Positions 1 through 8,196 of a DNA stretch of 43,724 nt are shown here, piece by piece. Origin of the DNA: a virus; the IMG/VR virus record IMGVR_UViG_3300028802_000003, positions 1-43,724 of that record. One strand, 5' to 3'. The notes beneath the pieces are model-generated. The model searched no databases and was not told the origin of the DNA. It saw only the letters and a list, made by a program, of their open reading frames with translations. Every line of letters starts with the position of its first letter. Position 1 is the first letter of the stretch. Both the position numbers and the translations under genes were made by a program.

Positions 1-127
1 AGGCGCTCCCCTACCGGCCCTCGACCACGCAGGGTGGGCCGATGATTAAGCGCCAGAAGCTCCCCTTCGGGATGGGCGAAGTCGCCACCGGGGCCAACGT
101 CCCGGGCTCCGCCGCGGCGAACGATCC
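1..127. repeat. Terminal direct repeat, left copy (contig closure)
   Basis: The first 127 bases are identical to the last 127 bases of the window (43598-43724). The repeat lies inside one long open reading frame that is in frame across the join (40003 to 608 after closure). A length of exactly 127 equals a common assembler k-mer size, so this is more likely a circular-assembly overlap than a biological terminal repeat. It implies a circular, or circularly permuted and terminally redundant, genome of 43,597 bp. Confidence 0.95.
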
Positions 128-608
128 GGTCTACTCGCTGCTGATGAAGTACGGGATGCCGGTCCAGCGCGGGCCGCGCGCGCCGCTGCCTGGCGCGGAG
201 TACCCGGACATGAAGGTGCTGCGGGACATGATCTCGAAGGCCCGGAAGGGCGAGGCGCTGCCGGCCGAGGACGAGATGCTCCGCGAGTGGGAGGAGAACC
301 TGGGCAACGCGCGGCAGTCGATCCTGGGCCCGCTCGCGCACCGGCTCCACCTGCAGGGCAACGACATCGAGAAGATCGAGGCGCAGCCTGGTGGCGGCGA
401 GATCATCCGCAAGATGATCCGCGACCTCGACGGACGTGCGGCCCGACTGGCAACGGGGCAGATCATGGCGAAGTACCGGGCCGGGATCCCGAAGCCCTTC
501 CGCAAGGAAACGATGAAGGAGCTCACGGGTCCGATGGCGCTCCACAAGTCCTATCTCGAGGCGAAGGCCGCGCGCGAGGCGGCGCAGGCGAAGGCGATGG
601 AACCCTGA
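1..608 (+). CDS. C-terminal part of the 1,400-aa virion/ejection-type protein
   Basis: This is the 3' end of the gene that starts at GTG 40003 and runs off the right end. After closing the contig over the 127-base overlap, the frame from 40003 continues through here to the TGA at 606-608. The ATG at 42 is internal and not the true start. This part is charged and helical, with Met-Ile-Lys-rich segments and an Ala/Lys-rich tail, and has no recognisable domain. See the entry at 40003 for the protein as a whole. Confidence 0.85.
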   Translation, partial: ALPYRPSTTQGGPMIKRQKLPFGMGEVATGANVPGSAAANDPVYSLLMKYGMPVQRGPRAPLPGAEYPDMKVLRDMISKARKGEALPAEDEMLREWEENLGNARQSILGPLAHRLHLQGNDIEKIEAQPGGGEIIRKMIRDLDGRAARLATGQIMAKYRAGIPKPFRKETMKELTGPMALHKSYLEAKAAREAAQAKAMEP

Positions 609-648
609 CGGGGGTACAATTCCGGGCGCGGGGGAACAGGATGACAAA

Positions 649-1005
649 ATGCCAATCCAGACTTCGGAAGTCGGTTCCCTGCCGCTGGCGGTCGGGCAAT
701 ACAACATCTCCATCAATGCCGCGGTCCTGCTGACAGCCCCGACCCCAAACCAGCTTCGCCCGGTCAGCGCCGGCGCCAACTACAAGGCGATGGGCGGGCT
801 GATGACGTGCCTGCTCTCGGTCGAGACGCAGAACGCGCGCTTCACGATGGACGGCACGACCCCCACCGCCGTCAACGGCGTCCTGCTCCCGGCACCTGGC
901 TTCATCGCCATTCGCGGTCTGAGCCAGATCGCGAACTTCCGCATCATCGGCGTGGCCGCCGGCGGGATCATCAACTACACCTTCACGGTTGACGACATCA
1001 ACTGA
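649..1005 (+). CDS. Small virion-type protein, 118 aa
   Basis: A 118-residue protein rich in Thr, Ala, Gly and Ile, with alternating hydrophobic and polar segments as in an all-beta fold and no signal peptide or membrane segment. It sits between the giant virion protein and the beta-helix tailspike. Its stop overlaps the next start (TGATG at 1003-1007), so the two are translationally coupled. I do not recognise a named family; context suggests a head-decoration, fibre-adaptor or small tail protein. Confidence 0.7.
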   Translation: MPIQTSEVGSLPLAVGQYNISINAAVLLTAPTPNQLRPVSAGANYKAMGGLMTCLLSVETQNARFTMDGTTPTAVNGVLLPAPGFIAIRGLSQIANFRIIGVAAGGIINYTFTVDDIN

Positions 1006-2603
1006 TGGGCGTCAGGGCGGGATCGTTCAACTACTGGGGTCGGCGCGGCTCGGCGTTCGTCAACCCGCCGCCGCCATCCGAAGGGCCCCAGTTCTACGCC
1101 TCGCCGGCCGGTGGGGGTACGGGACTTTCTGTCGGGAGTCCGTGTCTCATCTCGCAGGCCTGGGCCCTCATGGCTCCCGTGTTCGATCAGGACCCCTTCC
1201 TGAATCTCGCCAACGGGACCTACACCGGGGCGAACTCGATGATCGCCCCGAGCGTCAGCGGTACGAGCGCTTCCTACATCACCGTCCGGGCGACCAACGA
1301 GGGCCAGGTACTCATCGACGGCCAGAGCGCGCGCATCCCGGTCAACCTGAATCAGGTCGATTACATCAACATCATCGGCGTCAACTGCAAGGCCTCGAGC
1401 GCCGATGTCGTCGCGCTCACCGGCTGCATTAGCTGCCTCATCCAGCGCGTCTGCGCGTGGGATGCTGCGGACCAGAACCGCTACATCTTCGTCAACAACT
1501 ACGGCCGCGCGAACGTCTTTGAGGATTGCGCCGGGTGGGGCATCGCGCGCAAGGTCTACATCTCCTACGCCAACGCGGGCCCGACCACCTTCCGGCGCGT
1601 GTGGCATCGGTGGAACAAGTCCACGCAGCTCGGCCCGAAGCCCGGCGCGTCCCTCGCGTACCACTCTTACGACGTAACGATGGAAAACTGCATCGGGACT
1701 TGGGATCAGACGCCGCAGCCCGACCCCTACACCTTGCAGAACAACGGGGTCGCCGTCGTGCAGGGCAACCCGCCGGGAAGCGGTTGCGATGTCGGCCCGA
1801 TCCCGCTGCCCTACGGCGTGGTGCAGGGCGACCAAAGCTGCCTCGTCAATTCCAAGTTCGTTCAAAACACCTACGGCGTTTTCTCTTCGGACAGCAACGC
1901 CGATACGACTGGCATCGTGTGGAATCCGGCCACGAATTACCCGGCCGCCCCGCGCTCGCAGGCTGTCTCGACCATCGGAGGCAACGCTTACTACAGCCTA
2001 CAAACGCCGAACATCAACCACCAGCCCGACCTCACCATCGGCGTCTGGTGGAACCTGATTGGCCCGCTGAGTTACTGCAACAGTCGGATGCTCGGCTGCA
2101 TCGCGTACCAGAAAACCGGGCAGAGCAACATCCAGCCCGCGCGGCTGTTCTTCAACTCGCTCAATGACGGCGTGACCTACCAAGACTGCGTGGGCATCTA
2201 CTCCAACGACGTGAACTTCGGCCCGACGACGCCGTTCTCGGGCACGACGCGGCAGCCGTTCCTTCTCTCGAACGGAACGATCAACTCGGGCCTCGTTGCT
2301 ACCAGGCTGACCAGCTTCCGTGGGCAGGCGTCCAATGGTAGCGTGGGCACGGCCTACACAAAGACCAACCTCATCCTGACCGGAACAACCCCCGCCGCTC
2401 TTTACACCGGGCCGAGCGAGTCGCTCTACAACACGGCGCAGGGCGCGCAGATCCGCTATCGGTACGTCAACGGCGTCCTGACTTCGGACGCGCTGTGGCC
2501 GTGGCCGATGTCGGCGCGCATCGCGGCGGCGACGGCCGCCTCGGGCTACGCCGTCGAGGACGTTGACGCGACGATTCAGGCTTTCTTCGGAACCTACATC
2601 TAG
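1005..2603 (+). CDS. Right-handed beta-helix tailspike-like protein, 532 aa
   Basis: The short N-terminal part (about residues 1-25, containing YWGRRG and a Pro-rich linker) probably attaches to the virion. It is followed by a long run of short hydrophobic beta-strands punctuated by Asn, Gly and Cys (about 95-400), the pattern of right-handed parallel beta-helix proteins. The C-terminus ends with a Trp-Pro-Trp-Pro-Met stretch and a final helix, which I recall from other metagenomic beta-helix spikes. The likely role is receptor binding and/or depolymerisation of a surface glycan. No catalytic residues can be assigned. It is coupled upstream by TGATG and followed by a strong ribosome site for the next gene. 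Confidence 0.7.
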   Translation: MGVRAGSFNYWGRRGSAFVNPPPPSEGPQFYASPAGGGTGLSVGSPCLISQAWALMAPVFDQDPFLNLANGTYTGANSMIAPSVSGTSASYITVRATNEGQVLIDGQSARIPVNLNQVDYINIIGVNCKASSADVVALTGCISCLIQRVCAWDAADQNRYIFVNNYGRANVFEDCAGWGIARKVYISYANAGPTTFRRVWHRWNKSTQLGPKPGASLAYHSYDVTMENCIGTWDQTPQPDPYTLQNNGVAVVQGNPPGSGCDVGPIPLPYGVVQGDQSCLVNSKFVQNTYGVFSSDSNADTTGIVWNPATNYPAAPRSQAVSTIGGNAYYSLQTPNINHQPDLTIGVWWNLIGPLSYCNSRMLGCIAYQKTGQSNIQPARLFFNSLNDGVTYQDCVGIYSNDVNFGPTTPFSGTTRQPFLLSNGTINSGLVATRLTSFRGQASNGSVGTAYTKTNLILTGTTPAALYTGPSESLYNTAQGAQIRYRYVNGVLTSDALWPWPMSARIAAATAASGYAVEDVDATIQAFFGTYI

Positions 2604-2612
2604 GAGGATCCA

Positions 2613-3524
2613 ATGGGCGCAGGCGATTTTGTCTATTCTCCCGGCCCGGGCGGCGGCACAACGAACCCGGTCAACCTGCCTCCAACATCGAGTCCGGCTA
2701 CGCCGAGCACGGGCATCAATTTCACGAGCCAGCTTTTCGCCAACCGCGCAATCCCCATCTGGAAGGACCCGGCCGCGCAGATTTGGCCGGTGCAGGAGGC
2801 GCTGTGGGTCGGGCCACTCGTGCATTTGCAACCGACTGACGGCGCGCTCGTTCCGAGAAACGCTTTCGGCCAGTCCGTCGTCGCGGAGGATACCTCCGTC
2901 GCCAGCACGACAAACTGGGCAAGCACCAACCGCTACACGCGAGCCATCAAGACGATTTTTACGAGCGTCGCGGCGATCAACCGCGGCGCGGGCTACCGCT
3001 GGAACACTTCGACCCCCGCCTATCAATTCGTGAGGGGCAACGCCGCCGGAGTCGGTGGCCTCTTCATGTTTATGAAGTTCGGCATGGAGACGTACGCCGC
3101 TGGCAACCGTCTCTTCTGCGGTCTACAGAACGCGACCCTCACCAATTTCTACACCGGAGATCCCTCGGCCGCCACGGGCGACTACATCGGTTTGGGCATG
3201 GACGCGGCCGATAGCGCGGTGACTCTCTACACGCGCGACGGCACGACGACCACCAAGACGACGATCCCCGGAATGCCCGCCCCGGCAAGCTCCGGCGCGT
3301 TCTACGTCGATTTCTACGTCTACATCCCGCCCAACGGGTCGGCGTTCTTCTATCGGGTGGACGACGCGACCAACGGGACGACCATCGTGGATACCTCCAT
3401 CTCGACCACGATCCCAAGAACCACGATTCCGATGGCCCCGAATGTCGTGATGGGGAGCGGGACCGTGGCGGCTGGCTGTGCAGTCGCCATGACGAAGGTC
3501 TATACTGTCGGGCAGTTCAACTAA
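2613..3524 (+). CDS. Tail fibre or minor virion protein, 303 aa
   Basis: It is preceded by a near-perfect AGGAGG ribosome site just after the tailspike stop, marking ATG 2613 as the start. After a Pro/Thr/Gly-rich N-terminus the sequence reads as a beta-sandwich with many Thr, Tyr, Phe and Gly, and the second half resembles concanavalin A-like or jelly-roll folds. No catalytic motif or transmembrane segment is seen. Position after a tailspike and before a DUF6496-type protein supports a host-recognition or fibre-accessory role. Confidence 0.6.
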   Translation: MGAGDFVYSPGPGGGTTNPVNLPPTSSPATPSTGINFTSQLFANRAIPIWKDPAAQIWPVQEALWVGPLVHLQPTDGALVPRNAFGQSVVAEDTSVASTTNWASTNRYTRAIKTIFTSVAAINRGAGYRWNTSTPAYQFVRGNAAGVGGLFMFMKFGMETYAAGNRLFCGLQNATLTNFYTGDPSAATGDYIGLGMDAADSAVTLYTRDGTTTTKTTIPGMPAPASSGAFYVDFYVYIPPNGSAFFYRVDDATNGTTIVDTSISTTIPRTTIPMAPNVVMGSGTVAAGCAVAMTKVYTVGQFN

Positions 3525-4075
3525 TGCCCAAGCAGATCGACTTCTCGCACCGCCTGAGTCGGACGCTAGGCTACGACGGCCAGAAGGCCGAGGCCCGCAA
3601 GGAAGAGAAGCTCGAGCCCAAACCGAAGTACGAGAGCAAAATCCCCATCAAGGACGAGCTCGAGATGATCGGCCGCAAGCCCATCGCGAAGATCAAGGAG
3701 CCCTCCTTCGTGGACCGGGCTATCGCTCGAGCGAAGAAGATGGTCGGCTCCGACAAGCCCTCGCCCCCGCCGGAGAACAAGCGCCGCAAGCAGATCGAGG
3801 CGCAGGAGAAGGCGGCCGAGTCGCCCGACCTGGGCAACGACGGCACGGGCCTGGGCGACATCGGGGACCCGAACGCCGTCCATGTGGACAACCGGCCGAA
3901 CAACCCGCTCGCTCGGCCCGCGGTCCTCGGCACGGACGGCGGCAAGATGGAAAAGACGATGCACGAGTTCAAGCGCGGCTCCCTTCATTCGGGGTCGAAG
4001 AAGGGTCCGAAGGTCACGAATCGGAAGCAGGCCATCGCGATTGGCATGAGCCAAGCTCGAAAAGCCGGAGAGTAA
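3524..4075 (+). CDS. DUF6496-type phage protein, 183 aa
   Basis: The start overlaps the previous stop (TAATG at 3522-3526). The first 120 residues are Lys/Glu/Pro-rich and probably disordered. The last about 40 residues carry the pattern of the DUF6496 family as I recall it: HEFKRGSLHSGS, then a Lys/Gly stretch, then NRKQAIAIGMSQARKAG. That family is frequent in phage structural regions but its function is unknown. Downstream, a small hairpin (arms 4084-4089 and 4098-4103) sits before the next gene; it has no T-run, so termination is doubtful. Confidence 0.65.
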   Translation: MPKQIDFSHRLSRTLGYDGQKAEARKEEKLEPKPKYESKIPIKDELEMIGRKPIAKIKEPSFVDRAIARAKKMVGSDKPSPPPENKRRKQIEAQEKAAESPDLGNDGTGLGDIGDPNAVHVDNRPNNPLARPAVLGTDGGKMEKTMHEFKRGSLHSGSKKGPKVTNRKQAIAIGMSQARKAGE

Positions 4076-4123
4076 ACCCGCTGCCCGGCCCTGCGGTGCC
4101 GGGAGCAAGATGGGGAGGGCGTC

Positions 4124-4606
4124 ATGCCACGGATCCAGCAAGTTTTCGTCAACTACCTGAAGCGGTCCTTCAACTTCGATGAGAACGAGGGCGAGAAGCT
4201 GTGGACCCGGCGCTTCGCCGCTGCCGGCTGGTCGGCCGCCGCGACGACGGTGGACATCGACATCACCACGTTCAACGGCGGCCTCGAGATCCTCGGCGCC
4301 TACGCCTGGCTCGCGCAGAACTTCACGGGCGGCGCCGTCGCCACGGCCACGCTCTCGGTCGGCACGACCGGCACCCCGACCGCCTACATCAACGCGCAGA
4401 ACCTCTTCGCCGGCGCCCCGACGCAGCGGCCCGGCGTGACGCTCGTTCCCGGCACCTTCCTGAATGCGCCGGCCAACGCCTCCGGCACCGTGCGGTTCCG
4501 CCTCATCGTGACGGGCGCGAACACGAGCGCCCTGACCACCGGAGTCGTGGACGTGTTCCTGATCCTCCGCGCCGTGAAACTCAAGCTCACGACGCCCACC
4601 GGGTAA
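4124..4606 (+). CDS. Small virion-type protein, 160 aa
   Basis: ATG 4124 is preceded by GGGAGGG about six bases upstream. A short helical N-terminus (about 1-35) is followed by beta-rich Ala/Thr/Gly sequence with no Cys and no membrane segment, typical of phage decoration or fibre-base proteins. It is the first of four consecutive small proteins (4124-5968) that share this composition and near-zero spacing, and they probably belong to one virion substructure. Family not recognised. Confidence 0.65.
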   Translation: MPRIQQVFVNYLKRSFNFDENEGEKLWTRRFAAAGWSAAATTVDIDITTFNGGLEILGAYAWLAQNFTGGAVATATLSVGTTGTPTAYINAQNLFAGAPTQRPGVTLVPGTFLNAPANASGTVRFRLIVTGANTSALTTGVVDVFLILRAVKLKLTTPTG

Positions 4607-4610
4607 GCCG

Positions 4611-5015
4611 ATGGCTACCGTACAAGCGGGAGACTTCTACCCGGGGTCCTACCAGGTCCTCACGAAGATCGCTGCCGTCAGCCTCGTGACGGCGGCGATC
4701 TACCCGGGCTTCACGGCCACGGCCGGGCGGCCCGATGTCGTCTTTTGGGTCATCTTCGACAACTTCTCCGCCTTCGCCCCGGGCCAGGCGCTCCCGGGCA
4801 CCGTCGCCTGGAACATGGGCTCGGACGCCGCGCGCACCAACATGGTCGCCAGTACCACCTTCGCCGGCGTCGTCCCCTACGTCTTTCCGGTGTGGACGCC
4901 CGCGCTCGACCGCTCGCCCTACCTCGTGGCCGGCTTCTCGCTGGCGTTCCAGATCAACACGGGCCTCGCCAACGCCGGCACCGCCGACGTGACGATCCTC
5001 GGGCGGTCGTTGTAA
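4611..5015 (+). CDS. Small virion-type protein, 134 aa
   Basis: Beta-rich protein with many aromatic and Ala/Thr residues and no recognisable motif. It starts five bases after the preceding stop, and its own stop overlaps the next start (TAATG at 5013-5017). General composition is like its neighbours at 4124 and 5015, suggesting co-assembly, but I cannot demonstrate homology by eye. Confidence 0.6.
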   Translation: MATVQAGDFYPGSYQVLTKIAAVSLVTAAIYPGFTATAGRPDVVFWVIFDNFSAFAPGQALPGTVAWNMGSDAARTNMVASTTFAGVVPYVFPVWTPALDRSPYLVAGFSLAFQINTGLANAGTADVTILGRSL

Positions 5016-5362
5016 TGGCGCAGATGCCGTCCCCCGTCGATGAGTGGGTCCCGCTGGTCCCGCATCAGTTCATCGACGCCGCGGTCTCCACCGCCCTCGC
5101 GATCCCGACTATCGCCGCGCAGGGCGGGATCCCCAAGACGGCGAAGTACGTCGCGGTGCTCACCTGCCAGGGCGTCCAGGCCTTCATCCGGCTCGACGGG
5201 CAAGCCGTAACGGCCGCGCTTTCGGGCGGCAAGCTGATGCTCGTTGGCGACTCGCTGACGGTGTTCGGCGTGGTCGCCATGAGATCCGTTCGGATCATCC
5301 GCAGTACGGTCGGGGGCACGGTCGCCGTGGAGTATTACTACTACGCGCCGATCTTGAACTAG
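5015..5362 (+). CDS. Small virion-type protein, 115 aa
   Basis: The start ATG overlaps the upstream TAA by one base, fixing the reading frame. The protein is hydrophobic and beta-rich (Val, Ala, Ile, Tyr) and ends in a Tyr-rich strand (EYYYYAP). No signal peptide is seen. Translational coupling on both sides places it in the small-virion-protein set at 4124-5968. Function unknown. Confidence 0.6.
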   Translation: MAQMPSPVDEWVPLVPHQFIDAAVSTALAIPTIAAQGGIPKTAKYVAVLTCQGVQAFIRLDGQAVTAALSGGKLMLVGDSLTVFGVVAMRSVRIIRSTVGGTVAVEYYYYAPILN

Positions 5363-5365
5363 GCC

Positions 5366-5968
5366 ATGCCGAGCCCCCCGTTCTACCCCACGCAGCCGAT
5401 GGGCTTCGGCGGGATCCAGCGGTACTCCCGCCCGACCGCCGGCGGCGCCGCGCAGGCCTCCCAAGTGATCTCCGGCCCCGGCGGCGGCGTGATCGGCAAC
5501 ACCGTGGCCGAGACGAATTGCTACCGGCACATCGCCCTGGGTTCCCTGGCGATTGCCTTCATGGTGCTTCGCTTCAAGGTGCAGGGTCGGTATAGCTGCA
5601 CGGGAACGCCGTTGCTGACCTTTCGGATGCGGACGGGCTCGGCTACCCCCCTCGCGCAGGACCTCGCGGCTTCCGTCGTGATCCTCTGCCGCAATGGCGC
5701 GAACCAAGAGCCTATCGACGTAGAGCTCAACTCCCTTTTTGACACCGCCCAATGGCTGACCGAGGGGGGCCACGCCACGATCCAGGGCGTTACGCCCAAC
5801 GTGAACGGGACGGCCTTCTGCGCGAACCAGTTCAACACGGGTCTGACCGTCCTGAACTTCAACATCGTGCAGATCACGGCCCAATGGAGCGCGGCTGACC
5901 CGCTCAACAGTCTGAGCGCCCTGGCCGCCTCGCTCGAGATCCTCTACCCCGTCGCCGCCCTGCAGTAG
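5366..5968 (+). CDS. Virion-type protein, 200 aa
   Basis: The last gene of the rightward virion module. The N-terminus is Pro/Gly-rich; the rest is beta-rich with scattered Cys and Asn and reads like a jelly-roll or fibre-tip domain. It ends three bases before a promoter (5971-5999), so the structural operon probably stops here, although I see no clear hairpin terminator. Family not recognised. Confidence 0.6.
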   Translation: MPSPPFYPTQPMGFGGIQRYSRPTAGGAAQASQVISGPGGGVIGNTVAETNCYRHIALGSLAIAFMVLRFKVQGRYSCTGTPLLTFRMRTGSATPLAQDLAASVVILCRNGANQEPIDVELNSLFDTAQWLTEGGHATIQGVTPNVNGTAFCANQFNTGLTVLNFNIVQITAQWSAADPLNSLSALAASLEILYPVAALQ

Positions 5969-5970
5969 AC

Positions 5971-5999
5971 TTGACTCGCGCCCGTAAGGCGCATATCCT
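5971..5999 (+). promoter_or_regulatory. Sigma70-type promoter for the recombination operon
   Basis: TTGACT (5971-5976) and TATCCT (5994-5999) are separated by exactly 17 bases, matching 5/6 and 4/6 of the consensus hexamers. Transcription would begin near 6006, just 3-5 bases before ATG 6010, giving a leaderless or nearly leaderless message for the regulator. The TTG of the -35 box is in frame with that gene and could be mistaken for its start codon. Confidence 0.6.
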
Positions 6000-6009
6000 T
6001 ATCCCGCCC

Positions 6010-6213
6010 ATGCCGCGAGTAGCCCTGCATCCCGACGACAAGCGAAGCCTCCGGTTCCCCGTCTGTCTCTCCGCCTCCGAGGCGGAGCTCCTCGACAGCG
6101 CGGCGGCCCTGACGCTTGACAGCCGCGCGGAGTTCATCCGAGTGGCTGCGAAGGAAAAGGCGAGGCGCGTCTTGGGCAGAAAGGCGGGGGCTCATGGAGG
6201 AACGCGAAAGTAG
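6010..6213 (+). CDS. Ribbon-helix-helix DNA-binding protein, 67 aa
   Basis: A short beta-strand (SLRFPVCLS) is followed by two helices (ASEAELLDSAAALT, then SRAEFIRVAAKEKARRVL). This is the usual ribbon-helix-helix layout of CopG/DUF1778-like repressors, which bind DNA as dimers. I start it at ATG 6010 rather than the in-frame TTG at 5971, because that TTG forms the -35 box of the promoter. As first gene of the exonuclease-RecT operon it is a candidate autoregulator of early genes. Confidence 0.65.
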   Translation: MPRVALHPDDKRSLRFPVCLSASEAELLDSAAALTLDSRAEFIRVAAKEKARRVLGRKAGAHGGTRK

Positions 6214-6219
6214 GGCGTC

Positions 6220-6456
6220 GTGAGGCTGCGGCTGGTTCTCGAAACGAATTCCATCATCAGGGGTCGGGCATGGTTTGTCCCAGGCGTGAACGCAAGATGC
6301 CTGGACTGTGACCTTCGATTCTCAATCACAAACGGAAAATGTCCCTGGTGTGGCAGCAGCGCGATGGCGCTGATCGCCAGGGGGAAGGAGTGGCCGTGGC
6401 AGAAATCATCGCGCGGGAGACTGGACTCGGCGGAACCGACATCGCCGCAATCTTAG
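6220..6456 (+). CDS. Small zinc-ribbon protein, 78 aa
   Basis: GTG start at 6220, shortly after the regulator. Two Cys pairs (CLDC about residues 27-30, and CPWC about 41-44) are spaced like a one-zinc ribbon. The C-terminal 20 residues overlap the start of the exonuclease gene in another frame and look unconstrained. No family can be named. Many small phage zinc-ribbon proteins bind nucleic acid or host proteins, but nothing here shows which. Confidence 0.55.
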   Translation: MRLRLVLETNSIIRGRAWFVPGVNARCLDCDLRFSITNGKCPWCGSSAMALIARGKEWPWQKSSRGRLDSAEPTSPQS

Positions 6457-7316
6457 GCCTCTCCCACTACCGGAAGCCGTGGGACGTGTACGCCGAGAAG
6501 CGCGGCCTCGCGGAGCCCTTCACGCCGACGCCGCGCATGAGGATCGGCCTCGCGCAGCAGCCCACCGTCGTGAGGCTGTTCACCGAGGAGACGGGTGTTC
6601 CCGTGGACTGGTTCGACCAGACCATCCGGCACCCGAAGATCCCCTACGTCATCGGGACGCCGGATGGTTTCGTGTGCCCGGGTGGCCCGGAGCCCCACGA
6701 GGAAACCTACGTTGACGACCCGACGCTGCCCGGCTTCGAGGCAAAGACGGCCGGCCTCGACCAGGCCTGGCGATGGGGCGAGGAGGCTGACGACGTTCCC
6801 GAGGAGTACCTGATTCAATGCCAATGGTACATGCTCGTGACCGGCCGGCCGACGTGGTGGATCGCCGCCCTCATCGGCGGGGATCGCTTCATCGCCAAGC
6901 TGCTCACGGCCGACGAGGATCTGCAGGCCGAGCTCCTCGACGCCGGAACGAAGTTCTGGAAAAAGCATATCGAGCTCGGCATTCAGCCCGACCTCGACAT
7001 CGGCCGCAGCGCGAAGAACTACCTCAAGAAGATGTACCCCCATGCCACGAAGGAAGTCCGGGACGCCACGCCCTCGGAGCTCGAGGCCATGCGCGAGATG
7101 GCCCGGGTCCAGCAGGAGATCAAGTTCCTGGCCGACCGCAAAGAGTTGCTGAAGATGCAGCTCGAGGACGCCATCGGGACGAAGTACGGGATCTCCGGCG
7201 AGGGGCTCAAGGCGATCTGGTACGACACGAAGGAATCGACCTATCAGGTGACGCGCCAGGCGGGGCGCACTTTCAAACTCACGGACAAACGGAGGAGCGA
7301 TGGCGAAAGCGACTGA
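6396..7316 (+). CDS. YqaJ-type viral recombinase 5'-3' exonuclease, 306 aa
   Basis: The motif GGTDIAAILGLSHYRKPWDVY (first 20 residues or so of the true protein) is the signature N-terminus of YqaJ/lambda-exonuclease-like nucleases. It is followed by GTPDG about 90 residues in and a downstream E-x-K (FEAKT), which supply the metal-binding D...ExK core. I choose GTG 6396 because AAGGAG lies five bases upstream; a longer frame from 6339 has no ribosome site. It overlaps recT by 17 bases. Such exonucleases resect double-strand ends so the partner annealase can load. Confidence 0.9.
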   Translation: MAEIIARETGLGGTDIAAILGLSHYRKPWDVYAEKRGLAEPFTPTPRMRIGLAQQPTVVRLFTEETGVPVDWFDQTIRHPKIPYVIGTPDGFVCPGGPEPHEETYVDDPTLPGFEAKTAGLDQAWRWGEEADDVPEEYLIQCQWYMLVTGRPTWWIAALIGGDRFIAKLLTADEDLQAELLDAGTKFWKKHIELGIQPDLDIGRSAKNYLKKMYPHATKEVRDATPSELEAMREMARVQQEIKFLADRKELLKMQLEDAIGTKYGISGEGLKAIWYDTKESTYQVTRQAGRTFKLTDKRRSDGESD

Positions 7317-8196
7317 AGCCCTGGCACTCACCCCGAAGGAGCGGCTCGCACAGTTCTCGAAGATGTGGGAGGAGGCCGGGCCCATCGTGGCGAAGCTGGT
7401 CCCCCGGCACGTCGATCCCGCGCACGTCTTTGCGGTCGCCATGACCGCGCGGCAGCGGGACCCGCGGCTGCAGGAATGCACGGACATCTCCGTGCTCCGC
7501 GCCGCCATCCTCTCGGCGCAGTTCGGCCTCGACTGCTCCGGCATCGGCGGCAAGGCCTACATGATCCCGTACTACAACAAGGATCTCCGCCAGAACGAGG
7601 CCCACTTCCAGTTCGGCTATCGCGGGCTGCTCGAGCTCGCCATGCGGACGGGCAAGATCGCCGGTCTGTACGCCCGGGAAGTCTACGAGGGCGAGCCCTT
7701 CCGCTATGAGGACGGCCTGCAGCAGATCCTCAACCATGTCCCGAGCGGGGCGCCGAATCAGGAAGTCATCGCCGCTTGGGCCGTCGCGGTCCACATCAAC
7801 GGCTACCGGCAGCCGGAAGTTCTCTTCCGCCACCAGATCGAAGCCCGCCGCGCGGTGTCACGCGCCGCGGACGGCCCGGCCTGGACAAACTGGTATCCCG
7901 AGATGGCGAAGAAAACCGTCCTGCGCCTGCTCTGCAAGAAGCTGCCGGACTCCGTGGAGCTCTCTCGCGCGCTCGACCTCGAGGACCGCGCCGACATCGG
8001 CCTGCCTCCGCCGCAGGAGCTTGAGCTCGAGGCGCTCGAGACGCCGGCGGAGCCGCCGCCCACGCGCACCGAGAAGCTGAAGCGGGAGATCAAGAGCCGC
8101 AAGGAACGAGGAGAGGAAGCCAGCGAGCCCGAGGCGCCGCCCGCCGGCGACGAGCCCGCCGCGTCCGACCCGAGGGAGCCGGGCGAGGAGGGCTAG
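7300..8196 (+). CDS. recT: RecT-family single-strand annealing protein, 298 aa
   Basis: The RecT core runs about residues 10-230 and includes RDPRLQECTDISVLRAAILSA, an early Gly-Leu-Asp-Cys stretch, a KAYMIPYYNK strand and QFGYRGLLELAMR. The C-terminal 60 residues are Glu/Pro/Arg-rich and probably disordered, as usual in this family. ATG 7300 has GGAGG just upstream. With the YqaJ exonuclease it forms a two-component recombination pair for repair, concatemer formation and exchange with other phages. Confidence 0.92.
   Translation: MAKATEALALTPKERLAQFSKMWEEAGPIVAKLVPRHVDPAHVFAVAMTARQRDPRLQECTDISVLRAAILSAQFGLDCSGIGGKAYMIPYYNKDLRQNEAHFQFGYRGLLELAMRTGKIAGLYAREVYEGEPFRYEDGLQQILNHVPSGAPNQEVIAAWAVAVHINGYRQPEVLFRHQIEARRAVSRAADGPAWTNWYPEMAKKTVLRLLCKKLPDSVELSRALDLEDRADIGLPPPQELELEALETPAEPPPTRTEKLKREIKSRKERGEEASEPEAPPAGDEPAASDPREPGEEG

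Noticed and set aside
4084-4103. Terminator between the DUF6496-type gene and the 4124 gene
   Set aside because: Only a 6-bp stem, no T-run, and the genes on both sides are co-oriented virion genes with close spacing.
5971-6009. TTG 5971 as start of the ribbon-helix-helix gene (80 aa)
   Set aside because: The TTG is the first base of a consensus -35 box with a matching -10; the ATG at 6010 begins the domain.
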